Source: Xanthostigma xanthostigma (lineage: Eukaryota; Arthropoda; Insecta; Raphidioptera; Raphidiidae). Taken from it: 64,000 bases of DNA. A model generated the notes under the pieces. That model had not been told where the DNA came from. It made no database searches and saw only the letters and a list, made by a program, of their open reading frames with translations. Location of the stretch: contig OY754465.1 of assembly GCA_963575645.1 (NCBI GenBank), forward strand, positions 32,685,501-32,749,500, written 5' to 3'. Position numbers and translations under genes: made by a program. Below are positions 45,301 through 54,953 of the stretch, piece by piece; the first letter of the stretch is position 1, and each line of letters opens with the position of its first letter.

Positions 45301-48300
45301 ATGCCATCCGATTTGAACAATTTTTAGTGTGTTTTTTTTTACTTATTGTTGAAAAAAGCGAAAAAAAGGGTTTTTCGGCGACTTTGAGGGGTTGTTTCTC
45401 CGAAACTGCCCATCAGGATCGGATGGCAATTTTTTTCCAACGTTTGGTGGTGTCAATAAGTATGCTCACTAATTTTGAAGCGGTTACCTTTTCAGTTTTT
45501 TTTTTATTTTTTTTTTATTCGCTAGTGCAAAAACGGCCCGCGTGTTTCGGATGGCAAAAAAAATTTATTATATAATTAGGGTATTTCCTTCAATGCAACC
45601 GCATTTTTATCCGGTTGCCTTTTCAAACATTTTTCGATTTTGCCCCACCCCCATATCGCCGCCCCCGTCCATTTGGGGTCACTTTGGCCGCTACCAGGGG
45701 GTTCTGCACCACTCATAGGCCCAGATTACCACTCGCCATCCGGTTGCCTCTCCGACACCGGATTGACGTGCCATTGCTTTGAATAGTATATTATGTGTAA
45801 TGTGTATATGTCGCCGGGATATTGTCAAACCCGTGATATTATAATTTCACTTAGTGAAATTATGATATCACGAATCTTTGTCAATCGTGATATTGTAATT
45901 TCACTAGTGAAATTACAATATCACGGGTTTGACAATATCCCGACGACATATATACCAGTTTCACGTTCATTCATCAATTTGAAATAGGTTTAGTGTCAAT
46001 TAAATTGTTTATAATAATTAAATGATCACTATAGAATTTTTCATTCCTAATATTCGTGTTTCATTAAGCTTTCATTAGACACACTACACGAAGAGATTCC
46101 ATAAGTGGTACATTTAGTACGGAACAATAAAATGTTATACCGTAATTTTGTTTCTTTCTTGACGAAAGGGAATGCTTTGTATTCTGGTCATAATTACTAT
46201 CTGCTTAACGATATATCAGATCAAACGATTTCTAAGAACTTTTCTGCTCAGAGTTATTTTCTCCATTTTACTGCACTATCCGTGGGCGGTTGATCTGAGA
46301 CATCCTATATAATAATTTTGCCGTTTTTCAAAATTCACGCTCCGGCATGTACCAATTTTCGTCCAAAATTGAACTTACTGCTGTTATCATTGTGTTAACT
46401 TCGTCCCGAATTTCTTTATCAGTCAAGTTGGATTCAGCTTGAGACATATCTAACAGCAGATCCAAAAATCCTTTTCGTGTATATATTTTACTTTCTGAAA
46501 TTGTAAAAAAAAAATCTACAGAAACTATTTTCAAAAAAATTTTACATTTATAAAATTGATTTTTGCTTTATCCAAATAGGTAATTCACAAGTCGGAAAAC
46601 ATATTATACCATTGTGTATTAATTGTGTGGTTACTGTTATAAGATAAGGATTTTCAAAATTAGCTTCTTTCTATGAAAAGAAATCCAAAATACTAAGATT
46701 CGTGACAGTGAAATGACCGAAATGATCCTAAGAAAAGATATTTTCAAAATTAATTTAGCTATTTCGAGTGTGCGATGATATGTCTACACACAAGGTCTTT
46801 TGAGAGCAGTTTTAGAACGAAAACGGCCATTTCCCGTCGAGGTGGCAAAACGACTGATAAATATTATCAAAGTATTACCTGCAGTTTCAAAACTAAAGAT
46901 CTTTTTTGCATCTTTTAATAAACGTTTTTTCTTTCCGATTATGTCATCACTAAATGTATTGATGTAATTTGTAGAATGCTTGAACTCCTTTTCATAACCC
47001 AATAACTTATTAATTAAATCGAAATGCAGCCATGGTTTGAAGATTCTTTTGTTGATAATAGACATTGTGCTGAAATTATATATACATTACAATTATTTTC
47101 AATAGGATCATGGTAATTGAGCTCCAGTCTAGTTGGGCGGCTCTTATAATCGGGCGAGAGAGAGAAATTCGTTTCAGTTTTTGTTTCCAAAGTTGTCAAC
47201 AGATGTTGAAACTAATAATTATTATTTATGGCTTGATTTATTATTCTTACAGTAACTGTGTACATGTTGTTTTGATGAATTACATGGAAAATTCTGACAT
47301 TAAAGAGATATTTCTGTGAAAAAAATGTTAATGTCAATTTCTTCCTTTTATTTTTGCTCAGTGTCGTACCTAATCCGATTACTGAACACCAGCACTCTAT
47401 TTTGAACAACTTCAATTATTGGACACCAGCAAGCGATGCAAATGCTGGATTATCACGATCCCACTGTATTTATAATTAGTGAGTTACCCGTCTGTCTTTG
47501 ACTTACGTGTAATTCTTATGTTAAAATAGCTTATGTCAAAATAAAGTGACCCAGAGATACGATAAGAGTTTATAATAAATTTCATACGATGATGCTAGTA
47601 TCTACTATCTATATATTTTTCAGTATATTAAATCCAGCATAGTTGTTGCCCCCATGATATTATCCAAATCTACAATTATTATGTGAAGAGGTAAAATTTG
47701 CGTGTTTTTTGATTATTTGTAGAGGGTAATCTTTAAAACTACAAATTCTATTCTAAAAATTCTTTTACTAATAAAAAGCTACACTATCTATTTTATTTGT
47801 AAATCAAGTAGGGAAAAAAGCGCTGCTTGACTGCTTTATCAACGTGCGCTGACTGAATGGCTGGATATGGGTAGAGAGACTGAATAGTTTAATTGGGGAA
47901 ATACTCGACATGTAATTTGAAGGCTCCACTACTGTGGTCTCTGCCGTGTTTCATCTCAATCGCGTACGGAGCCACGGGTAGCGGCTAGTGATGATATATA
48001 ACCTGAATATTAGAATGTTATGCTCTATGAAATCATTAAAACCAAATTGAAATCGATCCGATGGTTTCAAAGGATATCACAAACGTACAGAATGATTTTT
48101 ATTACATGACAATACCGGACACACTATACAGTGTGTCCCCGGATTGAGTTCACAATAGGTGAGATTGACCAAAAATTTTCGCATTGGAATTTCATATTTT
48201 GGGATTCCGCCTTGCTTGGTCTGAAACTTATTTTTAGTTTAATTTCGATTTTTTTTAAATCAAGTAGGCCTTTAAAGTTGAGAAAAACCTCTTTTCGTTT

Positions 48301-51300
48301 CAGGTAAAGTACCTTTTCCGTTCATAGTACGCAAAAGTGTCACTAAGAAAAGTTGTTCGCAATGAAAAATTATGGCGTTATGCAAATTTTCAGAATGATC
48401 GGCCTACCGCGTGGAGGAATCCAAATAGAGTAATTGGAGTTTAATTTATTTTTTTGATAAGCAGTAAAAATTTGAATTTAAATTTGAACATTTCTAATCA
48501 CCCTGTTTTCTCATCTAAGATTTATCATGTAATCGTTAATAATAAATATTTTTCTCCTATTTTTTACTTCTATTATCAAAGTAGACCGATCATTCTAAAA
48601 ATTTGCATAACGCCATAATTTTTCATTGATAACAACTTTTCTTAGTGACTTTTTTGCGTACTATGAACGGAAAAGGTACTTTACCTGAACGGAAAGAGGC
48701 CTACTTGATTTAAAAAAAAATCGAAAGTAAGTTTCAGACCAAGCAGGGCGGAATATGAAATTCCAATTCGAAAATTCTTGGTCAATCTCACCTATTTTGA
48801 ACTCAATCCGGGGACACACTGTATAGACAGCAATATCTACTAACAAAAACATTAAATACTTACTAATCAAGTTGCTCCGCAAAAAATACATTTTCTCGCT
48901 GTATATTTAAATCAACACCCATCATTGTTTCTGAAAAATGATGTAGATTTTTAAATATTTACACCAAGTCTGTAAACCCGACCGTTTTTCTTTTCGTTAA
49001 TAAATCATGTAACAGTTTTAAAACAAATGATAAAACATTCAGTGTTGCCAAACATGCTATTATGGAGTAGAGTGCCATTCTATTTTCTTTCAAGATGGGG
49101 TTATTACATTCTTCACCCGGAAAAATTATTATGATAAATTAATACATACAAAAGTATCTACTCAGTAATAACAAGTGACACATTACCCCCCCCCCCCTAA
49201 GAATATTTTTTATTCTTCATATGGTTTATTTATAACAAACGGAAAATGTTACTAGTAACAGATATTTTAGCAATTATTTTTGAATACTAGTAACAATAAC
49301 AGTTGTTCTAAAAAATTAATGATTTAATATGTCCTTGATACACTTACCACATACAATATCCAATGTACATGGGCTCAAATACTTAAATATGTTAAAATTA
49401 TCTTTGTTAACCTTTTCTTTCAATTTATCTACCAATATTTCGTTTTTCTTAATAAAGGTTGCGACAAATGTGTCCAGAATTTTTTGGTGAAATGTTGGGC
49501 TGATAATCTTCTTATGGATTTTCCATATATCGGCTAGAAAACACATAAAAAACTGATTTACCGACATAATCTATATATTTATCAACTGCCAAGTAGTAGA
49601 ATAATGCTGAGTTGCATAGAGCATTATCAAAAATATGTGCATGTGGCCAACCTGCTGGGGAATGGTACTAGTTTAGGTCAAAAAACACTTTTCAAAAATT
49701 TTACAATATTTTATTGTTTTGAGGTCCCCAGAATCTAATTTTTTGGAAAAACTCTGTTTGCCTGTTTGTTTATCTGTTTGTCTTATAATTTATACCCGTA
49801 CTGACACCACATTTCGACCCGTACACCCACCACATTTTATTATCATTTCACTCCACAATAATTATAGACCAGTAAAGATAGCAGAGAAAAAAGAAAAAAA
49901 AATTGGTTGTCTGTAAAGTCGGTTTACAGACGATAGTTTTACGTGATAACATATTCCGCTCGAAGGTCAGACGGAACGTGACACATTTCAGAACGTTACA
50001 CTTTTTCGTGCATGCAGCCAGTGTTTCATCAATTTATAAGACGTTATCACGTCAAAAATAAGAATTCGTTACAGCAATCCGACACCGGGATATTGTAGAA
50101 TAAGATATTCTAAAAGAGGGAAAAATAAATCGAACAGTCTGCTGCTATCCGGGGTGGAATGGGGTGGCTTTTTAGGGGTTGAAATCAGTTTTTCGAGATT
50201 TCTGGCGAAACGATGCATTCTATCGAAAAAAAGTTAAATGTAAAAGTTGTAGATAATAAAAAGATCTACAACTTTTGTATTAACCATTTTTACCCTAACC
50301 TCAAAATTTTTCGAAAAAAATGCAAAAAACCGATTTTTTGGTTTTTAATTTTTTTTCGAAAACAAAAAATCAATTGAGCCCAAACTTTGCCAAAAGATAC
50401 CTTTTGGTATTATAGAGATGTAGTAATTTTTTTGAAATGAAATATTTTAATGTTTTTTTTAAAATTCCATTTTTTCGAAAAAAAAATGAAATTTTCAACG
50501 AAAATCCTACCTAAAACTACGCAACCTACAGAGTTCAAATTTGGCACACTTACTCGTTGTTACGTCTACTTTCAATTAGTAGTGAAAAAAAGGTACACGC
50601 AATGGAAAAAATGGCGGGAAAATTGAAAAAACCGAAAAAATGACTTTTTTTGTGGTTTTTGGCATATACATCGTCGAACAATCGTAATTAATTAATAAAC
50701 TTATTATAATTTTCATGTTTAATCTTTGACTATTGTACAGCGCTCCTTTTCATACGATAAAAAAATTACATACAATCATAATAATCATACAATAGGTAAT
50801 GTAGTAGATCTACAATGATATATACGGATTTTGCAGATAAGAGTGGTTAAATCTGGAAAAGTGGTGGAACAGCTCCGATTTCAAAAATTCTTTTTTTCCT
50901 TGATTCCTTAGACCCTCAGGAACATTCATCACCACTAACCTCCGCCTCACTCTGAAATTTAGAAAAAGTAGGGTGGTTTTAACCCTCTCCAAAGCACCCG
51001 CAAGTGAAACAGTGAAAAAAATTTTGGAAAATAAAAAATCGGCTCTCGGAGGTTTTCGAGGTCGCTGATTACGAATCCGAGGTCTGTAATCAAGTAAGGG
51101 TAGTTCAACCCCTCAAAACCACCCCAAGTCGTCACTGTAATGAAAAAAACAGTAAAAAATTATATTTTGTCTTAAAAATCGTCTCTCGAGGGTTTTAGAG
51201 GTCGCTGATTACCCTCACTTGATTACAGACCTCGGATTCGTAATCAGTGACCTCAAAAACCCCTGAGAGCCGATTTTTAAGACAACATTTTTATTTTTCA

Positions 51301-54300
51301 AAATTTTTTTTCACTGTTTCACTTGCGGGTGCTTTCGAGAGGGTTAAAACCACCCTACTTTTTCCAATTTTTAGAGTGAGGCGGAGGTTAGTGGTGATGA
51401 ATGTTCCTGACGGTCTAAGAAATCGAGTAAAAAAAGAATTTTTGAAATCGGAGCTGTTCCACTACTTTTTCAGATTTAATCACTCTTATTTGCAAAATAC
51501 GTACCTATATAATATCATTGTGTTTGTTGGTCTGTGAGAACGGTACAGATCAAACGGATGAACGGATTGAAACCAAATTTTGGAAGGACGTTTAGTATGC
51601 AAATATGAAGAGCCCTATTGTGTTTGTGGACAATCGGCGCATGCGCAGAAGAGATATATGCTATAACGTTGTTTTCTATATAATAATGGTATGCTTTTCA
51701 TAACGACTTATTTTCAAATTTATTTTTTTAAGAAAGTGGTGTTAAAAATTTTTATTCTAAACTTCATAGTTCCGGAAATATTTTGAAAATAAAAAAAATC
51801 AGCTTTTCTTTTGTTTTGTAGATCTATCAGAAATAAACTAGTTAAGCATGCTTTGATTAATTTTTACATGACGTGGAACATATTATGTAATTATGTAAGT
51901 AACTATGGCAACGAATAGATAATATCATACTGAATACTAGCCATTTCCCGCGTCACATCACGCGATATCAGAAATTTTTATTCTTTTATTATATTATATA
52001 ATATATCAAGTGTCAAAATTTTGAAGTTGGAATGGTCCCGTCACCCAATTGGCTGGAATTTTTGTGCAGTAATAACCCTTATAAAATAGTTCGCTTTACA
52101 TGTATGATTATTGTATACATGCATGTAAATTTAGCATTACACACTAATGTGGAAAAGCTAATTCTCATTCAAATTATTTTAGAAATAAATAAATATTTTA
52201 TAACTTGAATATTTCTCATATTACTCAAAAAGCTATTACATTACATTATTACATCGGCGACGCAAGCAGATGGCTGCCCTGACTTAACATAATATACCAA
52301 TCTACTCTATAAAAACTCTACTTTTTAGACACTCCTATGCTCGGATGAAGAAAGCTTTGTTAAAAAATCTTATTTGATAATTACTTTACCTTGTAACCAT
52401 ACATATTTTTCGATAAGAAAAGCTTCGTAGAATTTTAAATCGACCCTGCTCGAAAAATAATAGATCAAATAAAACGACATAATATGTGAACTATGTGTAC
52501 ATCTATTTAAAATAGTTTTTTGTACAATTTTTATTTGGAAACAACATTTTTTTTAGGCATTTCGAAAGGAATTTAGCTTATAAAATGATATCATTATCTA
52601 TAAATTAAGCATATGTTTTTGACGTGATAACGTCTTATAAATTGATGAATCACCAATATTATAAATTGATAAAACACCGGCTGCATGTTCGAAAAAGTGT
52701 AACGTAACGTTCCTAACGTTCCTAACGTTCCGCCTGACCCTGTGCGTGCTTTTTGCTAATTTCTCGCTCAATTTAAATCAGATCGGTTTGAAACCAGTCT
52801 TAAACGAAAGAGGAGAACATTTTACATAGATTTCGTATAACAGAATTTGCCTAAACAGTTTTTTTACACAAATTTATATAGAAAAATATTTTATACAAAT
52901 TTATATAGAAAAATAGCTGTATAAATGCAATGTTGTGTAATGCATGGCGCGACGCGGTCGATTGTCTTTGTTTGCCGTACATGGAAATTAGAAGCAAACG
53001 TATGTCTTGTCTTAACATGAAAACAGCTGCATTTCTAATGTTTAATTCAATTTTTTGACATTAGTATATTGTGAAATGCAAAGCCTTCTAGGTTAAGTAT
53101 TGGAATAACTAATTATTATTAGAACATAATACTTTGTAAGTTGCAAACGTCACTTTTGACATTTCTTATCATTCCGACACCAAGGATAAGCGGATTGAAA
53201 CCAAATTTTGGGAGGTTTAGGTTATGTATTACGGAATACGTTATCACGTAAAACTATCGTCCGTAAACCGACTTTACAGACAACCATTATTTTTCTGTGA
53301 TTAGTCTAATCTTCTTCATGATAAAGGGTTTCACAGAGACATTAGACTGCTCCTGAATGTATGAAAACTCTAAATTATGATTACAATCTAAATTTATTGT
53401 CAAATCAAAATTTTATGACAATGCTTACTGCAACCCAGTAGTAGTCCAGTTACTACAGCAGACGAACTGTCAAAAGTTTTAAAAATATTGAGAATAAAGT
53501 GAAAAGCAGTCATTTTATAGGTGTGTTAAAAAAAAATAGTGCATATCTCGGACGTAATGATATTACACTCGGGTGTCACATATAGATATGAGCGCCGCGC
53601 CGGCGCGCCGTCGCCGCCGACGATTCCCCCCCGCCGCCGCCGCCGTGAAAATGTAACGGCGCGCCGAGCGAAAAGGCATATGTTTAAATAAAAGCTAAAA
53701 ATGCTGAAAACATATCTTTAAAGACTACTTTATATTTTTTTATGACTTAAAAGAAACATCTTTGTTTTCTCTAAGATTTATTTTCTTGTTAATTGTTATT
53801 AGAACTTTATGACAACGTTGATTTTTTTCTGCCAATTGAAGTGCCAAAAATATTTTAGCTCTAGGCTAGAAACCATTTCCTTATAAAAATAATTTGTGTT
53901 AAATAAATAATAATTCTGATTGTTAAACTACATGTTTTGTTTTATTAATCCTGCCCATCATTAAAAAATGCTCCTAAGGTCACGCCGCCGACTACGCCGC
54001 CGCCGCCGACCTCAAAAAGTCGGCGCGCCGCCGCCGCTCCTTTACCCATCGGCGCTCATATCTAGTCACATAATGTCGTGCGTAAAAAAACCTAGTTACG
54101 CAAATAGATATACAATTTACTATAACATACCTGGTGCAGTGACCAACCCATTTCCAAGCCATACTTTCATAAAACGATACAGTGCACCTTTGTTCAACCC
54201 TTTGGAACTTGTCAGCACCGTTTGGATCTCTTCAGGTTTGTCAATGCACACCACAAATTCTTTTGGACCTAGCCACAGTCCGAATGGAGTTGGATAGTGT

Positions 54301-54331
54301 TGGAATAAGTCACTCAATTTTTGCAGTAAAT
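42200..54331 (-). CDS. Cytochrome P450, CYP4-like, eight confirmed exons, ends incomplete
   Basis: Haem-thiolate monooxygenase of the microsomal type; CYP4 members typically hydroxylate fatty acids, hydrocarbons, hormones or xenobiotics on the ER membrane. The substrate cannot be read here. Exons (minus strand): 54331-54131, 49533-49348, 48930-48864, 47069-46879, 46494-46379, 44078-44010, 43246-43078, 42379-42200. All are bounded by AG/GT and phases match, giving 393 codons without a stop against a usual length of about 500. Landmarks in order: LWLGPKEFVV, helix C WKIHKK, LDIVCE-TMMG, RKGFLDLLLD, helix I AANESTA, helix K ETMR, FDPDRF, and FGGGQRICIG with the haem Cys. Introns of 0.3-4.6 kb carry many mobile elements. 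The N-terminal anchor/hinge exon and the C-terminal exon are missing or only candidates, so whether the locus is functional is undecided. Confidence 0.9.
42380..43077 (-). other. P450 intron between helix-K and haem-loop exons
   Basis: AT-rich, with no recognised repeat. Confidence 0.6.
43078..43246 (-). CDS. P450 exon: helix J' to helix K
   Basis: Acceptor 'attttgacag', donor GTAAGT. Starts EKVYQEITDVLG, includes LTYMERVIKETMR with the ExxR pair, and FPPFPIIARNLSGEIQL. The region is typical of CYP4 proteins. 169 nt. Confidence 0.93.
43247..44009 (-). other. P450 intron between helix-I and helix-K exons
   Basis: AT-rich, 763 bp, no recognised repeat or element. Confidence 0.6.
44010..44078 (-). 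CDS. P450 exon: helix I
   Basis: Acceptor 'ttttttatag', donor GTAAAT. 69 nt, 23 codons: starts ANESTANIASFVF and ends LGIFPDIQ. With the last Ala of the preceding exon it gives A-A-N-E-S-T at the oxygen-activation site, where A/G-G-x-D/E-T-T/S is usual. Here Ala replaces Gly and Ser replaces the first Thr. Confidence 0.9.
44519..44572 (-). repeat. tRNA-like SINE head or tRNA relic
   Basis: The reverse complement contains TGGTAAAGCTCAAG, resembling a polymerase III A box, and about 33 bp later GGTTCGAACCC, an excellent B box. No complete cloverleaf could be folded by eye, so a tRNA-derived SINE or decayed tRNA is more likely than a tRNA gene. It directly abuts the foldback at 44578. Confidence 0.4.
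44578..45783. mobile_element. 1.2-kb near-perfect palindromic MITE in a P450 intron
   Basis: Ends TTCAAAGCAATGGCACGTCA and the exact inverse TGACGTGCCATTGCTTTGAA are flanked by TA on both sides (44576-44577 and 45784-45785). The arms are about 580 bp and differ at only a few positions (for example 'cctaagagtgg' versus 'cctataggagtgg'-like changes near 44643/45715). The small loop is near 45180. Arms repeat GCCATCC/GGATGGC motifs. The mirrored open frames at 44786-45031 and 45327-45575 are an effect of the palindrome. The element lies between the exons for helix I and the preceding one. Confidence 0.92.
45806..45951. mobile_element. Double-hairpin MITE core, copy 3 (solo, in P450 intron)
   Basis: Starts ATATGTCGCCGGGATATTGT, ends in CGACGACATAT, with the two internal palindromes of copies 1 and 2. 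It is closest in sequence to the core at 9494-9639. It lies 22 bp beyond the 1.2-kb palindrome. Confidence 0.85.
46379..46494 (-). CDS. P450 exon: helix H to start of helix I
   Basis: Acceptor 'caatttcag', donor GTAAGT. Starts SKIYTRKGFLDLLLDMSQ and ends TDKEIRDEVNTMITA, the CYP4-type E-V-x-T block before the oxygen-binding site. 116 nt. Confidence 0.92.
46495..46878 (-). other. P450 intron, 384 bp
   Basis: No repeat recognised. Confidence 0.6.
46879..47069 (-). CDS. P450 exon: helices F-G
   Basis: Acceptor 'aatttcag', donor GTAATA. Starts TMSIINKRIFKPWLHFDL, with the CYP4-type KPWLH block, and ends AKKIFSFETA. 191 nt. Confidence 0.92.
47070..48128 (-). other. P450 intron part without recognised repeats
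   Basis: Contains short frames only; no gene or element recognised. Confidence 0.5.
48129..48821. mobile_element. 693-bp mariner-type foldback MITE in a P450 intron
   Basis: Ends CAGTGTGTCCCCGGATTGAG and its inverse are flanked by TA (48127-48128 and 48822-48823). The arms mirror 'ggtaaagtaccttttccgttc' and 'gcaaattttcagaatgatcgg'. The terminal form is like CAGCGTGTCCACGG of the DD41D element at 57135. It ends 42 bp from the donor of exon 48930-48864. Confidence 0.85.
48864..48930 (-). CDS. P450 exon: short exon after helix E
   Basis: Acceptor 'catttttcag', donor GTAAGT. 67 nt: starts TMMGVDLNIQREN and ends FFAEQLD. The first two bases complete the Glu of the C-E-T/A block. The exon is too short to appear in simple frame scans, but phase and motif fix it. 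Confidence 0.9.
48931..49347 (-). other. P450 intron, 417 bp
   Basis: AT-rich with a 9-10-nt C run at about 49188. No element recognised. Confidence 0.6.
49348..49533 (-). CDS. P450 exon: helix C to helix E
   Basis: Acceptor 'tgttttctag', donor GTAAGT. Starts DIWKIHKKIISPTFHQ, where W and the basic K pair contact haem propionate, and ends KYLSPCTLDIVC. 186 nt, phase 1 at both ends. Confidence 0.93.
49655..49900 (+). repeat. Repeat family A, degenerate 5' part
   Basis: Runs from 'ctgctggggaatggtactagttta' to 'tgcctgtttgtttatctgtttgtc', then unrelated sequence and the outer flank of the family E foldback ('tatagaccagtaaagatagcag', compare 63190-63215 inverse). Confidence 0.55.
49905..50058 (-). 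repeat. Family J fragment nested in the outer end of family E
   Basis: Starts GGTTGTCTGTAAAGTCGGTT and ends ATAAGACGTTATCACGTCAA. It is inverted relative to 52616-53285, with the middle deleted. It separates 'tatagaccag...' from 'ttacagcaatcc', which are nearly contiguous at the right end of the intact family E copy. Confidence 0.7.
50069..51518. mobile_element. Family E foldback, copy 1, right arm truncated
   Basis: Starts TTACAGCAATCCGACACCGG. The left arm 50069-51120 is mirrored only for its inner third (51180-51518). Compare the complete copy at 60578-63165. Conserved phrases include TGCTATCCGGGGTGGAATGG and 'gtgaggcggaggttagtggtgatgaatgttcctg'. Non-coding; small frames in the arms are mirrored artefacts. 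Confidence 0.85.
51519..52065 (+). repeat. Repeat family A, best preserved copy
   Basis: Runs from 'gtttgttggtctgtgagaacgg' through GAACGGATTGAAACCAAATT, GCGCATGCGCAGAAGAGATA, ATAGTTCCGGAAATATTTTG and 'gttaagcatgctttgatta' to GGAATGGTCCCGTCACCCAA and 'tggctggaattttt'. At least nine copies or parts lie in this window. No coding frame. Confidence 0.8.
52066..52615 (-). other. P450 intron part, unassigned
   Basis: AT-rich, no element recognised. Confidence 0.5.
52616..53285 (+). repeat. Family B/J repeat copy
   Basis: Starts TTTTTGACGTGATAACGTCT, contains 'acgttcctaacgttcctaacg', family B sequence, and ends ACCGACTTTACAGACAACCA. It has the same layout as 31285-32310 without the duplicated half. 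Confidence 0.8.
53583..54064. mobile_element. hAT-type MITE, copy 2, with perfect 8-bp target duplication
   Basis: Ends TAGATATGAGCGCC and GGCGCTCATATCTA are perfect inverses, flanked by GTCACATA at 53575-53582 and 54065-54072. It is highly similar to copy 1 (14853-15320) but has an expanded GCCGCC tract at its left end. It sits 58 bp downstream of the donor of exon 54331-54131 with respect to transcription. Confidence 0.94.
54131..54331 (-). CDS. P450 exon: helix A to B region
   Basis: Acceptor 'ttttttatag', donor GTATGT. Starts LLQKLSDLFQHYPTPFGLW, includes LGPKEFVVCIDKPEEIQ, and ends KVWLGNGLVTAP. This is the CYP4 N-terminal beta region, followed by the block preceding helix C. It needs one base from an upstream exon. 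201 nt. A GA microsatellite lies just upstream (54368-54387). Confidence 0.92.
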
Positions 54332-54339
54332 CTATAAAA

Positions 54340-54953
54340 AAATTCAAATATATTTTCTTCTTCTGGCAGAGAGAGAGAGAGAGAGATCTTTTCAAAAATA
54401 GTATAGTGTAAACATAAAAATCTGTTTAAAATTGTTATTTCAATTTTCCAACCAATTACAATAACTTTCCAGTCTACTGGGAAGGTAAAAAGGATAGAAT
54501 TATGTTTGTGGTGTCATTTAAAAGCCAAAGAAGTTCCGTCAAATTACATGTCTAAAAATTTTAACGTTGGTAAGTTTTTTTTAGATTTTAAAAAACATAT
54601 GAAAAAGTAATAACATTTTTTTTTAAAAACGTAGTTTTACTGTGTAGTCGCGTCAATAAAGCCCCTTACTTCGAACTTCGCAAAAACAGCTCCGATTTTG
54701 ATATTTTTTTTCTAAGTTTAGTTTTTTTATATTATTGAAAATCAGAAAGTTTTGGGGCGGGGAACAAATTTTTTATGCTGTTTAAGGGGTTAGGAGCAGT
54801 CAAAGGCATAAAAAAATTTAAAAAAAAAATTTCGACAAAATTTAATTTATTTAATAAAGCTAATAATATTTCAACTTGACTTCACTAAATTTAAAAAAAA
54901 AAAAAATATTTTGGATAAAGTTATAGCCATCTGTTGGATCCCTCTCACAAATG
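54340..54953 (-). other. Unassigned, upstream intron of P450
   Basis: I looked for the missing P-G-P hinge exon on the minus strand between 54340 and 55710 and found no convincing candidate. Confidence 0.4.

Noticed and set aside
44786..45575. Two almost identical 81-82 aa frames on opposite strands
   Set aside because: They are mirror images produced by the palindromic MITE arms and show no protein family features.
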